From Nitrospira sp. (GTDB lineage: Bacteria > Nitrospirota > Nitrospiria > Nitrospirales > Nitrospiraceae): 64,000 nt of DNA. How positions within the stretch are numbered: the first letter of the stretch is position 1; every line of letters starts with the position of its first letter. Positions 26,300-35,001 of this stretch are shown one piece after another. The notes under the pieces are model-generated. The model was given only the letters and a program-made list of their open reading frames with translations, was not told the DNA's origin and searched no databases. A program made the position numbers and the translations under genes. The DNA is taken from contig JARFPM010000001.1 in assembly GCA_030444405.1 (NCBI GenBank), positions 1-64,000 on the forward strand. Reading direction: 5' to 3'.

Positions 26300-27487
26300 C
26301 TAGCAGCAGCCTCCGTCAGGAGCACAGGTTACAGCTTCGCCGCTCACGCGTTCACCGGCTCGTTTAAGGATCACGAAGTGCGGGGCATAGCCGTCAGTCT
26401 CCAGAACGGCAACCGTTTTGGAACAGATTTCCAGCGGCTCGCCGCGGCGATAGACATGGTGATCGTCATCGGCCACTTCGACAAAGGGGCCGGCCGGCAA
26501 CGCATAGTGGCCTTGCCACGTGCAGGGAGCATCCGCTGGGAAGACGGCGGTCCAGCGTGGATCCTCGCTGTCGAGTGGGGCAGGTTCCAAGGTCAGAAGG
26601 AAGTGTTCGGCGAAGGGAGGAGTGCTCAACAACAGTGTTCCCTTCGACGTGATCGGCTGCGGAATGCCACGCTGGTACGTCGTGCCTCGCTCATCCACAA
26701 GTCGGCTGAAGGGACCGCGCAGGGTGGCGTACCGGACCGAGGAGGTGGTCGGTGCAGGAGGTAGCTTGTAGCCGGTCAACGTCACGGAAAAGAAATGGAT
26801 GCCGTCGATGACGCGCCAGGGGGAAAATTTCACCAGATGAATACCGAGAAAGCCGGCAGCCGTCATGCCGTTCATGTAGTCGGTCAGCGTCAACGCGCCG
26901 GATAAACAATCTCCCCATTTCCGAGTGTCATGGACGAGGTACTGTGGCACGATTTGATCCGAAACGATATCAGAGATGGTGAACCGTCCGCCGGGCTTGG
27001 CGACCCGATACATTTCCTGAAACACCTTCCGTTTGTCGGGCGCCAGGTTGATTACGCAATTCGAGATGATCAGATCGATTGTCCCGTCGTCGACGGGCAT
27101 CGCATCGGCCAGGCCCTTGCGAAACTCGACGTTGGAGGAAGGATAGCCGAGATTCGTGGCCACGACGGCTGCGTTCTTTCTCGCGATGTCCAACATGGTG
27201 TTGGTTATGTCGATCCCGATCACGCGTCCAGTGAGGCCCACCAAGCGGGAGGCCTCAAAGCAATCGATCCCACCGCCAGATCCGATGTCCAAGACCGTCT
27301 CACCGGTCTGCACTGTCTTGAGCCCGGCCGGTGTGCCGCAGCCATAGGAGATCTTGAGCACTTCTTCGGGAATGAAGGTCTTGAGGTGGCCCATATCGTA
27401 GCTGGTGGGGCAGCACATCTGCTCACCGGTGCTGGCGGCTTTGGCGTAGCGATCGCTGACTCTCTGGGTGATTTCATCAATCGGCAT
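26300..27487 (-). CDS. arsM: Arsenite methyltransferase ArsM
   Basis: A 395-aa SAM-dependent methyltransferase that methylates As(III). The SAM site is VLDIGSGGGIDCFEAS (~65-80), with Gly-rich loop and IGIDITNTMLDIAR. Arsenic-binding cysteine positions are suggested by QMCCPTSYDMGHL (Cys 25/26), ISYGCGTP (Cys 50) and ISNCVINLAPD. The C-terminus (residues ~245-395) is a longer extension than the core ArsM, as in arsenosugar-type ArsM, ending PDGGCC. It is the first gene of arsM-arsS-pit. No ArsR-type regulator is encoded in the 355 bases upstream, so control must be elsewhere or constitutive. Confidence 0.92.
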   Translation of the reverse strand: MPIDEITQRVSDRYAKAASTGEQMCCPTSYDMGHLKTFIPEEVLKISYGCGTPAGLKTVQTGETVLDIGSGGGIDCFEASRLVGLTGRVIGIDITNTMLDIARKNAAVVATNLGYPSSNVEFRKGLADAMPVDDGTIDLIISNCVINLAPDKRKVFQEMYRVAKPGGRFTISDIVSDQIVPQYLVHDTRKWGDCLSGALTLTDYMNGMTAAGFLGIHLVKFSPWRVIDGIHFFSVTLTGYKLPPAPTTSSVRYATLRGPFSRLVDERGTTYQRGIPQPITSKGTLLLSTPPFAEHFLLTLEPAPLDSEDPRWTAVFPADAPCTWQGHYALPAGPFVEVADDDHHVYRRGEPLEICSKTVAVLETDGYAPHFVILKRAGERVSGEAVTCAPDGGCC

Positions 27488-27842
27488 GACGGGCCTCGCA
27501 GAATTGGTCTGGATATCTGCGAAATATGTGTATCAACACTCCACCTATCTGGTCAATCGGACCTTCTCCAAGTACGCAGATAAGGTGGTGAATGGAAACA
27601 TCCAGGTATCTCCCCTTCAGAGTCGGTTTCGGGATCCAAATCTTACAGGCGTTTCGAAGTGCTCAATTGGGAGATGGCAACTTTGGCGGGCTGCTTGTCA
27701 GCTAGAACAGGCGAAGAAGCACGGGGGAAAGATCAAGGTCAGACGTGTGAAGGAGGTGTTGATTTCAGCGTGAGGCTGGTTGATCACATCTGTGGCGTGC
27801 ATCAGCAGCCGTTGGTCTCGCACTGCTGGGCGAGCTAGTTAT
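27488..27842. other. Intergenic region upstream of arsM
   Basis: 355 bases with no supportable gene. The plus-strand ORF 27468..27773 is antisense to the arsM 5' end and has no family character. On the minus strand, TTGATA followed 15 bases later by TATCCA lies about 40 bases before the arsM start and could be a weak promoter. I see no ArsR-type inverted repeat with confidence. Confidence 0.35.
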
Positions 27843-28028
27843 TTATGGGAGGCTGAGTTCGGAAACTTTTCGCAGCGCCTCCAGCAACGTGAGGTCAAAG
27901 TTCAGACGGTACAGGTTGAGTTGCAGCGCTTCGAAGGTCTCACCTTGTGCCCAATGATCAGGAAAGTTCGGCAGATAGCCCAGCCACTGTTTCTCATTAT
28001 CCAAGTAGAAACATTTGATTGCCTGCAT
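27843..28028 (-). CDS. HicB-like small protein, paralogue 1
   Basis: A 61-aa protein with the partial RNase-H-like fold of HicB antitoxins: IKCFYLDNEKQWLGYLPNFPDHWAQGETFEALQLNLYRLNFDL. The pattern W-x-GYL-x2-x-P...GE-x-FE-x-LQ is shared with the next protein upstream (28254..28619), so the two are paralogues. There is no C-terminal DNA-binding domain, and no HicA-type toxin is encoded beside it. It may be an orphan antitoxin or a HicB-fold protein with another job. Short but convincing because of the paralogue. Confidence 0.6.
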   Translation of the reverse strand: MQAIKCFYLDNEKQWLGYLPNFPDHWAQGETFEALQLNLYRLNFDLTLLEALRKVSELSLP

Positions 28029-28253
28029 AAGGTACCTCGCCTCTAGGCTACGGACTAGTAGAGCCGTCCCGGCCTCCTGGGGTGCGCTAATTCATTCCAC
28101 CACGCACTTGTCGATGGATCAAGAATATCAATGAAAGTCAATCCTGTGGTCGATCAGCGAGAATTGGCGTGGTCGTCAATTAAGTCGAGTTCAGTTTCGC
28201 GACGGTATTGGGGCAAGTGGCATGCAATGGTCCGGGATTGAGGTCAGTCACGT
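28029..28253. other. Spacer between the two HicB-like genes
   Basis: 225 bases with no recognisable gene. No HicA-like sequence (short basic protein with a G-S-H-H type motif) was found in any frame. Likely holds the promoter of the 61-aa gene. Confidence 0.3.
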
Positions 28254-28619
28254 TCAGCGATTACTGATCATTGCAAACATAAGCTGTTCGACTCGCGCTC
28301 GGCGCTTGATCTGGGCGTGTGACATGGGGCGGTACTTCGTGGGGGTGTGACGGGATAGCGTGGACGTGTGATTGTGAGGTCGATCGTGTTCTTCGCTTTC
28401 GTATTGGACATGTTCTCCACGGTGGTATTGGTATTGGGTCTGCTCTGCTTCTTGGACAATGAGTTCTTGGTGCAGTTGCCACAGCTTGAACTGCAGCTCT
28501 TCGAACGACTCCCCATAGGTCTCTTGCTCCGGGTAGCCCTCCAAGTAGCCGCGCCACCCGTTACCGTCTTGCATGATGATGTATTTCGTGGAGTGCATCA
28601 CGAAAGTATAGCTGGACAT
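28254..28619 (-). CDS. HicB-like small protein, paralogue 2, with basic tail
   Basis: A 121-aa ORF. The first ~55 residues repeat the HicB-like core: STKYIIMQDGNGWRGYLEGYPEQETYGESFEELQFKLWQLHQEL. The rest is polar and low-complexity (HRGEHVQYESEEHDRPHNHTS...), then a basic stretch (KRRARVEQLMFAMISNR). The tail is either a genuine linker with a DNA-binding end or out-of-frame read-through after decay. The start may be the internal Met of MHSTKYIIMQ. It neighbours the 61-aa paralogue; no toxin gene is visible, so an orphan HicB-like pair is the simplest reading. Confidence 0.55.
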   Translation of the reverse strand: MSSYTFVMHSTKYIIMQDGNGWRGYLEGYPEQETYGESFEELQFKLWQLHQELIVQEAEQTQYQYHRGEHVQYESEEHDRPHNHTSTLSRHTPTKYRPMSHAQIKRRARVEQLMFAMISNR

Positions 28620-28797
28620 TTCAGATGCGCAAGTGAAGGGAGGAAATGAATTTCTTAGGCTTCCGATCTGCTAAGTCGATGTGGTTGTTGATTTGGCGGA
28701 AAAAGTCGACAAGCGGGGCATTCACCGCTACATTTCCATCCAGGTGCTGTGAATTTCCGATTGACTACTGCGATCACGTGCAGAGGGGAGCTAAGAG

Positions 28798-29319
28798 ATG
28801 ATGTTAACCCAAACACTCACGGATCAACAGTTAAAGGATCAGGCGATCAGGCAAGCGTTGGCGGGTGATACCACCGGAGCGCGACAGACGGTCAGTGGGA
28901 TGGTCGACAGACGGTACTTGCGAGAGGCCTGGCAAATGATGCTGTTCGTCGAATCGGAGCGGGGAAATGTCCAGGCCGTGAAAGACACGATCCTCTCATG
29001 TCCTGATCCGTCGCTTTTAGCCAGTCACTTCTACCTTGAGTTGCCTCAACTGTTCATCAAGGCTGGGGATCGGTCCGGGGCCATCGAGATCGCCAAGGCA
29101 ATGGGCAATGCTGGAGTCTTACCGCTCATCGGCATCGCGGCCCATCTGGCAGAGGACGGCGATTTTGTGGGGGTGCGAGAAGCGCTCTCTCATGTCGATG
29201 AAGACCTGAGAACGATGATAATGCGCAAGGTGAGTGCCTATCAACCCAAGATTCAGCGACTCGATGGAGTGAATCTGGTGGGGGACCAGGCAGCAGAAGC
29301 CGATTCACTGGCGGCCTGA
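28798..29319 (+). CDS. Uncharacterised soluble helical protein
   Basis: A 173-aa protein with an AGGGGAG-type RBS ahead of a double ATG. The sequence is almost all helical and looks like tandem TPR/Sel1-like or alpha-solenoid repeats: QAIRQALAGDTTGARQTVSGM, REAWQMMLFVESERGNVQAVKDTI, LPQLFIKAGDRSGAIEIAKAMG, IAAHLAEDGDFVGVREALSHV. Each has a helix-turn-helix spacing of roughly 34 residues. A scaffold or protein-interaction role is plausible, but I know no named family. It is soluble, alone, and divergent from the HicB-like genes. Confidence 0.72.
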   Translation: MMLTQTLTDQQLKDQAIRQALAGDTTGARQTVSGMVDRRYLREAWQMMLFVESERGNVQAVKDTILSCPDPSLLASHFYLELPQLFIKAGDRSGAIEIAKAMGNAGVLPLIGIAAHLAEDGDFVGVREALSHVDEDLRTMIMRKVSAYQPKIQRLDGVNLVGDQAAEADSLAA

Positions 29320-29523
29320 CAGGTTCCACACCGACATCTTCCCGCTCAGCTCCCTCCTGATTCCTGCCCGCTGCTGCTTTCTCTGAGGGTGGTGCATGAC
29401 AGCCAATGGTGAACTGTAAATCGATCGCGCGATCTCGGCCAGCTCGACTTCCCCACCATCGGTCATCTATACTCGATTCGTTTGATCTGTATCACGACGC
29501 TATCCTTCTGATTCGCCTTCCCT

Positions 29524-31386
29524 GTGGATGATCTAACTCGACAGCTCAGCGAACGATTCGGCTTTGCCACGTTTCGGCCCGGCCAAGACGAGGTCATTCG
29601 CGCTGTGTTGGCTGGGCGCGATGCGATGGCGGTCATGCCCACGGGGCAGGGGAAGTCGCTCTGCTATCAATTGCCGGCGACTCTCTTGCCAGGGCTGACG
29701 CTGGTGATTTCTCCGCTCATCGCGTTGATGCAAGATCAAGTGACGGCCATGAAGCAGCGGAAGATTGCCGCAGCCGCGTTTCATTCCGGTCTCACCGGGG
29801 TTGAAAAGAGCCGCGTGATGCAGGAGCTCCAGCATCGGCGGCTTCAGCTGCTCTACCTGGCGCCGGAACGGATGCAACACGAGGGATTTCTCCAACTCTT
29901 GCGATCCCTCTGGGTCTCGCTGCTGGTGGTCGACGAGGCGCATTGCATTTCCCAGTGGGGGCATGATTTTCGACCGGATTATCTCAAGATCGGTCGCCTG
30001 CGCCGGGAACTCACGAATCCTCCCTGCCTGGCACTGACGGCCACGGCGACCACGCGTGTGCAAATGGATTTGTGCCAACGGCTGTCGCTTCGCGATCCGT
30101 TCCGACTCGTCGCAGGGTTTCGTCGGGCCAATCTTGCCTTGTCCGTCCAGTGCTGCCAGTCCCGCCGGGAGAAACTGACGACGCTGGACCGGTTGGTCTG
30201 CGGGACGGAGAAGGGCACGATCCTCGTCTATTGCGCGACTCGTCGGGCGGTGGAGGAGGTTGCCTCATGGCTGGAACAATCTCATCCCTCGGTCGGGTAC
30301 TACCATGCCGGTCTCTCCGATGAGGAACGGCGTCGCGTGCATGACGAGTTTCGTGCGGGGGCGTTAAGAATCTTGGCCGCGACGAATGCATTCGGCATGG
30401 GCATCGATAAGTCGGACGTCCGATTGGTCGTCCATTTCGACATTCCCGGAAGTATCGAGGCCTACTACCAGGAGGTTGGGCGTGCCGGTCGCGACGGACG
30501 GCCTGCCGCCTGTGCATTGCTATTTCATGAGCGCGATCTGGCCACGCAGGAATACTTCATTGACCAGGCGTTAAAAGACCCAGAAGGCGTTGCTCGTGCA
30601 GAGCGAATGCGGACGCTTCTTCAAGAAATGCTGGGGTATGTCGCAGTAGTGACCTGCAGGCAGCTTGCGATTCTTGAGTATTTTAGCGATGAGGCCGAGC
30701 TGGCCTTGGGCCCCTGCGGCCTGTGCGATCGCTGTCTCGCGCCGGCGCGGCAGCCGGGCCGCTCGATCTCTCAAGAAACCGAAGTTTCCGAGAAGGCCAT
30801 ATTGGAAACCGTATCCTGGTGTATGGGGCGGTTCGGCATGGGCCGAATCGTCGACATTCTCCGTGGAAGCCGTTCGAAGGCGCTGCTGGCCTACGGCGCA
30901 GAAGACTGTCCGACATACGGAATCGGTCGCGCACAGACGAAGCTGTCGGTGACGCGTCTGGCGAAAGACCTCATCGACTCAGGGTATCTTCGCATCGAAG
31001 GTACCGAGTATCCCACTCTCGAATTGACGTCCAAAGGGCGAGAGGCGCTCCAAGGGATTCGTGCGGTGGCATTGCCACAGGGAGAGGAACCTCAGGCCGA
31101 TGTAACGGTGAACAAGCCGCGTCGTGTATACGCCGCCGTCGCAGGTGCCCCTCAACCTTCGCCACCGAATCCGCAGCTATTCGAACGGCTCAGACAACTC
31201 CGCTCCGAACTTGCCGAGGAAGAAGGGGTGGCACCGTTCCTCATCTTTCACGATAAGACGTTGAAGGCCATTGCCGGGTATAAGCCCGGGACGCCGGCAG
31301 CTCTGTTAGAGATTCCAGGCATCGGTGAGATGAAAGCTGAACGATACGGCCGGCGGGTGTTGGAAGTCGTCAACGGAGATCTATAA
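29524..31386 (+). CDS. recQ: ATP-dependent DNA helicase RecQ
   Basis: A 620-aa 3'-5' DNA helicase for recombination and stalled-fork repair. It starts with GTG (DDLTRQLSERFGFATFRPGQDEVI). Motif I is VMPTGQGKSLCYQLPA, motif II DEAHCISQWGHDFRPDY, and motif VI YYQEVGRAGRDGRPA. The RecQ zinc site follows: CRQLAILEYF and CGLCDRC. A winged-helix domain (WCMGRFGMGRIVDILRGS) and a C-terminal HRDC domain (FLIFHDKTLKAIAG, LEIPGIGEMKAERYG) complete the full-length architecture of E. coli RecQ (~609 aa). It stands alone on the plus strand. Confidence 0.96.
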   Translation: MDDLTRQLSERFGFATFRPGQDEVIRAVLAGRDAMAVMPTGQGKSLCYQLPATLLPGLTLVISPLIALMQDQVTAMKQRKIAAAAFHSGLTGVEKSRVMQELQHRRLQLLYLAPERMQHEGFLQLLRSLWVSLLVVDEAHCISQWGHDFRPDYLKIGRLRRELTNPPCLALTATATTRVQMDLCQRLSLRDPFRLVAGFRRANLALSVQCCQSRREKLTTLDRLVCGTEKGTILVYCATRRAVEEVASWLEQSHPSVGYYHAGLSDEERRRVHDEFRAGALRILAATNAFGMGIDKSDVRLVVHFDIPGSIEAYYQEVGRAGRDGRPAACALLFHERDLATQEYFIDQALKDPEGVARAERMRTLLQEMLGYVAVVTCRQLAILEYFSDEAELALGPCGLCDRCLAPARQPGRSISQETEVSEKAILETVSWCMGRFGMGRIVDILRGSRSKALLAYGAEDCPTYGIGRAQTKLSVTRLAKDLIDSGYLRIEGTEYPTLELTSKGREALQGIRAVALPQGEEPQADVTVNKPRRVYAAVAGAPQPSPPNPQLFERLRQLRSELAEEEGVAPFLIFHDKTLKAIAGYKPGTPAALLEIPGIGEMKAERYGRRVLEVVNGDL

Positions 31387-31552
31387 CGATCAGCGGTCGG
31401 CTAGCGATTCTCACCTAGCGAGAGGTCCCCATCTGGAGAGACGACATCTTCTCTCGTGCGTGCCGGCTGGTTGCGAAAAACCTGCTTCACGCGGAACGCG
31501 ATCAGAAATGGCCACCCAGTGAGACGTCTCAATTGAGTGGTTCGCTATCCCG

Positions 31553-31780
31553 TTACGCCGCCTGCGCCGGCCGAAGGCCTTTTTTCGTCAAGGCCAAGCG
31601 AGTCGCGAGCCGGTTGGTTCTCCGGGCACGTTGCACGATTCGGTGATGGTGGATCAACGGGTCCTCGATATTGCCGCAGGTCACGCAGCGCAGCCCCCGC
31701 ATCCACATCGGTATAGAACTTTCCTGCATATCCAGTAAATGATCCACAACCATCAGCCCGCTACATCTGGTGCACGTCAT
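31553..31780 (-). CDS. Small zinc-ribbon-like protein
   Basis: A 75-aa protein with two CxxC pairs: MTCTRCSGLM at the N-terminus and GLRCVTCGNIEDP around residue 34, spaced as in a zinc ribbon. The second half is basic (HHHRIVQRARRTNRLATRLALTKKG), suggesting nucleic-acid contact. The start is strongly supported by AAGGAGGGA before the ATG. I recognise no named family. It is transcribed toward recQ and divergent from nnrS; a 7-bp hairpin lies in its upstream region. Confidence 0.75.
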   Translation of the reverse strand: MTCTRCSGLMVVDHLLDMQESSIPMWMRGLRCVTCGNIEDPLIHHHRIVQRARRTNRLATRLALTKKGLRPAQAA

Positions 31781-32167
31781 GGGAATCCCTCCTTAATAAG
31801 TTAGTCGAGCACGGATGATCGTGCTCATCATTCACCAGTGCTGATAGGCAATGATGATGCCATGATGAAAATCGTGACGAGGTTTAGACGTTTGGGGCTG
31901 TCAATAGCGGGATTTTCGCTCGTTCCTTGCCGGCGACTTGTCGCCTGCTACAAACATTTGGGTTGTGGATCGTATCGGAGTCGATACGCCGGGAGAGACA
32001 AAACGATACAGCAGTACTTACGTAGAAAACCAGGACATGCTAATGACGCGTACTGTCTGAACAATCACGCTCCCTTGGCGCGGTAAGCATAAAACATAAA
32101 ATCACCTGCCGATTACGACCACGATCTGTTGACAAGTCTCTGCCTCGCCGCCGAGAATCACTTCGGT
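31781..32167. other. Intergenic region with hairpin between the zinc-ribbon gene and nnrS
   Basis: 387 bases between divergent genes. GAGCACG and CGTGCTC form a perfect 7-bp stem with a 6-base loop at 31807-31826, just upstream of the small zinc protein, where it may lie in its 5' leader. The ORF 31838..32086 has no family character. No FNR/NsrR-type box stands out near nnrS, although NnrS genes are often controlled by such regulators. Confidence 0.4.
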
Positions 32168-33412
32168 ATGTCAGGCAAAGAAATCCCAATTGCTAACCAG
32201 TCGGTTGTGGCTCAGGTCGAAGGGGATGACGAGCCAACCTTTCCTCGATACACCGGCCCGGCGTTCTTGTCATATGGATTCCGGCCGTTCTTTCTGGGAG
32301 CAGCGTTGTTCACCGGCCTAGCCGTTCTTGCCTGGGTCGCCTTGTTCGTGGGATGGGCGCAAGCGGAGTTGTTCTACCCGCCGCGCGAATGGCACGTGCA
32401 TGAGATGTTGTTCGGGTATTTGCCCGCCTTGATCGCGGGATTTCTCCTGACGGCCATGCCCAATTGGACCGATCGCATGCCGCTCAGAGGCGCGCCGTTA
32501 CTGGCGATGTTTCTGCTGTGGCTGGCAGGACGGCTACTCATGGCGGCGCCATTCGTCGGAACCTCCGCTGCAGCGGTTGTCGATGGATCTTTTTTGGTTA
32601 TCCTGGCGACCTATGTCTGGCGGGAGATTGTCGCCGCTCGGAGCTGGGATCGAGCGCCGATCGGTGTACTGGTGAGTTTCTATGCCTGTGCCAATAGTTT
32701 GTTTCACCTGTCAGCTTTACGAGAAGCGTCTACCGATCTTCCCGAACGTCTCGCACTGTCGGTCATGACGCTGTTGTTGACGATCATCGGAGGACGTCTC
32801 ACGCCCACCTTTACCCGCGAGTTTCTGGCTGAAAGGAATGAGCTCAGCCTGCCGGAAGTCTTTACTCAGGCGGATGGCGCCATAATCGTTCTCGTGCTCA
32901 TAGGCGTTCTCACGTGGATCGCTCAACCGGAGACGGTGTGGACAGGAATCATGCTGCTGGTGGCCGGGCTAGCTAGCGTGGCGCGTCTGTTGCGTTGGGG
33001 AGGGTGGCGGACCTGGCGTGAACCGCTCGTGCTGATCCTGCACGTAGGCTATGGATGGGTGGGACTGTTCCTGATCGCCCTTGGCGCATCGATTCTAGGG
33101 ATTGGATTTTCCGTCGAGAATGCAGTTCATCTTCTTACCACTGGAGCAATGGGCGTGATGACGTTGGCGGTGATGACCCGTGCGAGCCTCGGCCATACAG
33201 GCCGACCGCGGCATGCTGATCGGCTTACGGTTACGATCTACCTACTGGTCAACATCGGGGCGTTCCTGCGAATATTTGCGCCGAACCTCGATACACCCAC
33301 GACCCTCACTCATGCGATGCTCGGCCTATCGGCCCTCAGCTGGAGCGGGGCGTACCTACTCTTTGCGCTCGTCTATGGCCCTTTCCTTATCCGTCCGAGC
33401 CTCGATGAGTAG
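32168..33412 (+). CDS. nnrS: NnrS family haem-copper membrane protein
   Basis: A 414-aa integral membrane protein with about 12 transmembrane helices. NnrS proteins are associated with tolerance to nitric oxide and iron dinitrosyl stress in nitrogen-cycling bacteria. Family landmarks: FLSYGFRPFFLGAALF at the start, REWHVHEMLFGYLPALIAGFLLTAMPNWT with conserved His residues, RLTPTFTREFL, and GAMGVMTLAVMTRASLGHTGR near the end. I moved the start to the ATG at 32168 (MSGKEIPIANQ), since the track TTG at 32129 adds only 13 residues. It stands alone; in a nitrifier, protection against self-generated NO is a sensible role. Confidence 0.9.
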   Translation: MSGKEIPIANQSVVAQVEGDDEPTFPRYTGPAFLSYGFRPFFLGAALFTGLAVLAWVALFVGWAQAELFYPPREWHVHEMLFGYLPALIAGFLLTAMPNWTDRMPLRGAPLLAMFLLWLAGRLLMAAPFVGTSAAAVVDGSFLVILATYVWREIVAARSWDRAPIGVLVSFYACANSLFHLSALREASTDLPERLALSVMTLLLTIIGGRLTPTFTREFLAERNELSLPEVFTQADGAIIVLVLIGVLTWIAQPETVWTGIMLLVAGLASVARLLRWGGWRTWREPLVLILHVGYGWVGLFLIALGASILGIGFSVENAVHLLTTGAMGVMTLAVMTRASLGHTGRPRHADRLTVTIYLLVNIGAFLRIFAPNLDTPTTLTHAMLGLSALSWSGAYLLFALVYGPFLIRPSLDE

Positions 33413-33506
33413 AGCGTCTTGTGGGCATAGCGAGTAGCATGTCCTCAGACTGGGCTTCGGACGAACAAGTGGCGCCTCGTTGACCGGTGGTAGACGAGCG
33501 TTTCGC

Positions 33507-34145
33507 CTAGCGAGTCAGCAAGGCCCAGGTGAAGTGTGGGCCACGACCCTGAACCCGTGCCATTTTGATCCACAGTAGTGTGAGATGCTCGAGATGCAAG
33601 CTCATTGATAGGGGGCCTGTATCGACAGGGTACCAGCCAAGCTGGATGCAAAGTGTGCTGACGACGTCTTTCGCTCTTACGTCATCCCCAGCGATCAGCA
33701 TAGCGGGACGGAGGTCGCCGTATCCCGGGTACGCGCTGTTCTCGAAATTTTCAAATCCATAGATAGTAAAGGCCTTGACCACCTTGGTGTTTGGCGCCAC
33801 TTTCTGCACCGCCTCTGAACCGGATTGCGCACTGTTGAGTCCGTGAGTCAGGTTCGGGCCGACTGGGTTTGTACAGTCAACGAGGATTTTCCCGCTCAGC
33901 TCAGCAGCCACGAGCTTCAGGGCTTCCGCATTGGCCTGAAACGGGGTCGCCAGAAAGACCACCTCGGCCTGCTTGACGACTTCGCGAGGAAGTCCGATTT
34001 TGAGATTGGCATTCCTGGCCAGCGCTCTTCGTACGCTTTCAGAGTGTGGATCGTTTGCTGCAAGCGCGACCTCGTGTCCAGCACGTTGAAGATGGTCGGC
34101 CAGCGCGCCACCAACCTGACCATAGCCGATGAATGCGATGATCAT
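33507..34145 (-). CDS. F420/NADP-oxidoreductase-like NAD(P)-binding protein
   Basis: A 212-aa Rossmann protein of the NADPH:F420 reductase (Fno) type. The dinucleotide motif is at the very start (IIAFIGYGQVGGALADHLQRAGHEV), followed by ALAANDP, VVFLATPF, ILVDCTNPVGPN and KVVKAFTIYGFENF. The last part (HLEHLTLLWIKMARVQGRGPHFTWALL) is a typical C-terminal helix. F420 itself may not be the substrate; many bacterial members use unknown electron acceptors. It overlaps the upstream PfpI gene (ATGA) and sits opposite a LysR gene that probably controls the pair. Confidence 0.85.
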   Translation of the reverse strand: MIIAFIGYGQVGGALADHLQRAGHEVALAANDPHSESVRRALARNANLKIGLPREVVKQAEVVFLATPFQANAEALKLVAAELSGKILVDCTNPVGPNLTHGLNSAQSGSEAVQKVAPNTKVVKAFTIYGFENFENSAYPGYGDLRPAMLIAGDDVRAKDVVSTLCIQLGWYPVDTGPLSMSLHLEHLTLLWIKMARVQGRGPHFTWALLTR

Positions 34146-34876
34146 GATGTACCCCTATGTGGATTTTCATTTAGAGCATCGAGCACCAGTTTAGCCACCT
34201 CATGCCCAGAATGTTGTTGCTGTCCCGTAATCAAATATCCATCTCTGATCGCGTGGGGAGCAAACGCATGTTTTGTGATGAACTGCGCCCCGAGCTTCTT
34301 CGCTTCGTCTTCTATGCGGAACGGCATCACAGTCCGGCCAACAACCTGGTCTGCGTAATCCTCCTCGCTATTCGCAAATCCCGTCATGCGTTTAGCACGA
34401 ATCAATAAGTCCCCATTTGACAACTTGGCGTCCAACAGTACGCATGTCCCGTGGCATAACGCGGCGCTCGGCTTGCCTGCTTCGTAGAACCGAACGAACA
34501 AATCGGCTAACAGACGGTTGTGGCGAAAGGTAAACATCGGAGACTGTCCACCTGCTATGACAATGGCGTCGAATTGCCTGTGGTCCAATGTTGAGATTGC
34601 TGGGGTGTTCTCGATCTGGCGCATGAATTCCGGCCTATTGATATAGGTGAGTGAGAGGGTATCCTCCTTCGAATAACCGGAGGCATCGCGCGGATCGCTA
34701 AAGCTGTCGAATTCGACTTTCCCGCCAAGCGGACTCGCAATGGTGACCTCGCAACCCGCCTTCACAAATGCGTCGTATGGATGAATGAGTTCAGAAGCCC
34801 AAAACCCGACCGGCCACCCCAGTGTGGTTGATACCGACGGATTCGCGACAACGATTAACACGCGGTGCTGAGCCAT
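34142..34876 (-). CDS. DJ-1/PfpI-family protein (class I glutamine amidotransferase-like)
   Basis: A 244-aa protein of the DJ-1/ThiJ/PfpI superfamily. The nucleophile elbow is visible in KPSAALCHGTCVLLDAKL (Cys after ALCHG), with the supporting FDAIVIAGGQSPMFTF motif and an N-terminal VLIVVANPSVS strand. Similar proteins act as glyoxalase III (Hsp31-type), chaperones or stress-induced hydrolases; the long insert (ASPLGGKVEFDSFSDPRDASGYSKEDT) is Hsp31-like. It is the first gene of a two-gene operon with the oxidoreductase. Divergent to a LysR regulator, so an inducible stress response to electrophiles is a reasonable inference. Confidence 0.88.
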   Translation of the reverse strand: MAQHRVLIVVANPSVSTTLGWPVGFWASELIHPYDAFVKAGCEVTIASPLGGKVEFDSFSDPRDASGYSKEDTLSLTYINRPEFMRQIENTPAISTLDHRQFDAIVIAGGQSPMFTFRHNRLLADLFVRFYEAGKPSAALCHGTCVLLDAKLSNGDLLIRAKRMTGFANSEEDYADQVVGRTVMPFRIEDEAKKLGAQFITKHAFAPHAIRDGYLITGQQQHSGHEVAKLVLDALNENPHRGTS

Positions 34877-35001
34877 ATCTCCTCCTGTAGAGTAGAACCC
34901 AAAGGGATATTCTATCGTGTATGACGAGAAGTGTAGGCAATCTACTCATTCGTGTGAATGACTTGTTTTCGATTACTCTCATATGTTTATCGTATCAAGC
35001 A

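Noticed and set aside
31436-31455. GAGAGA/TCTCTC stem after recQ as a terminator
   Set aside because: Short stem with no T run; not enough to call.
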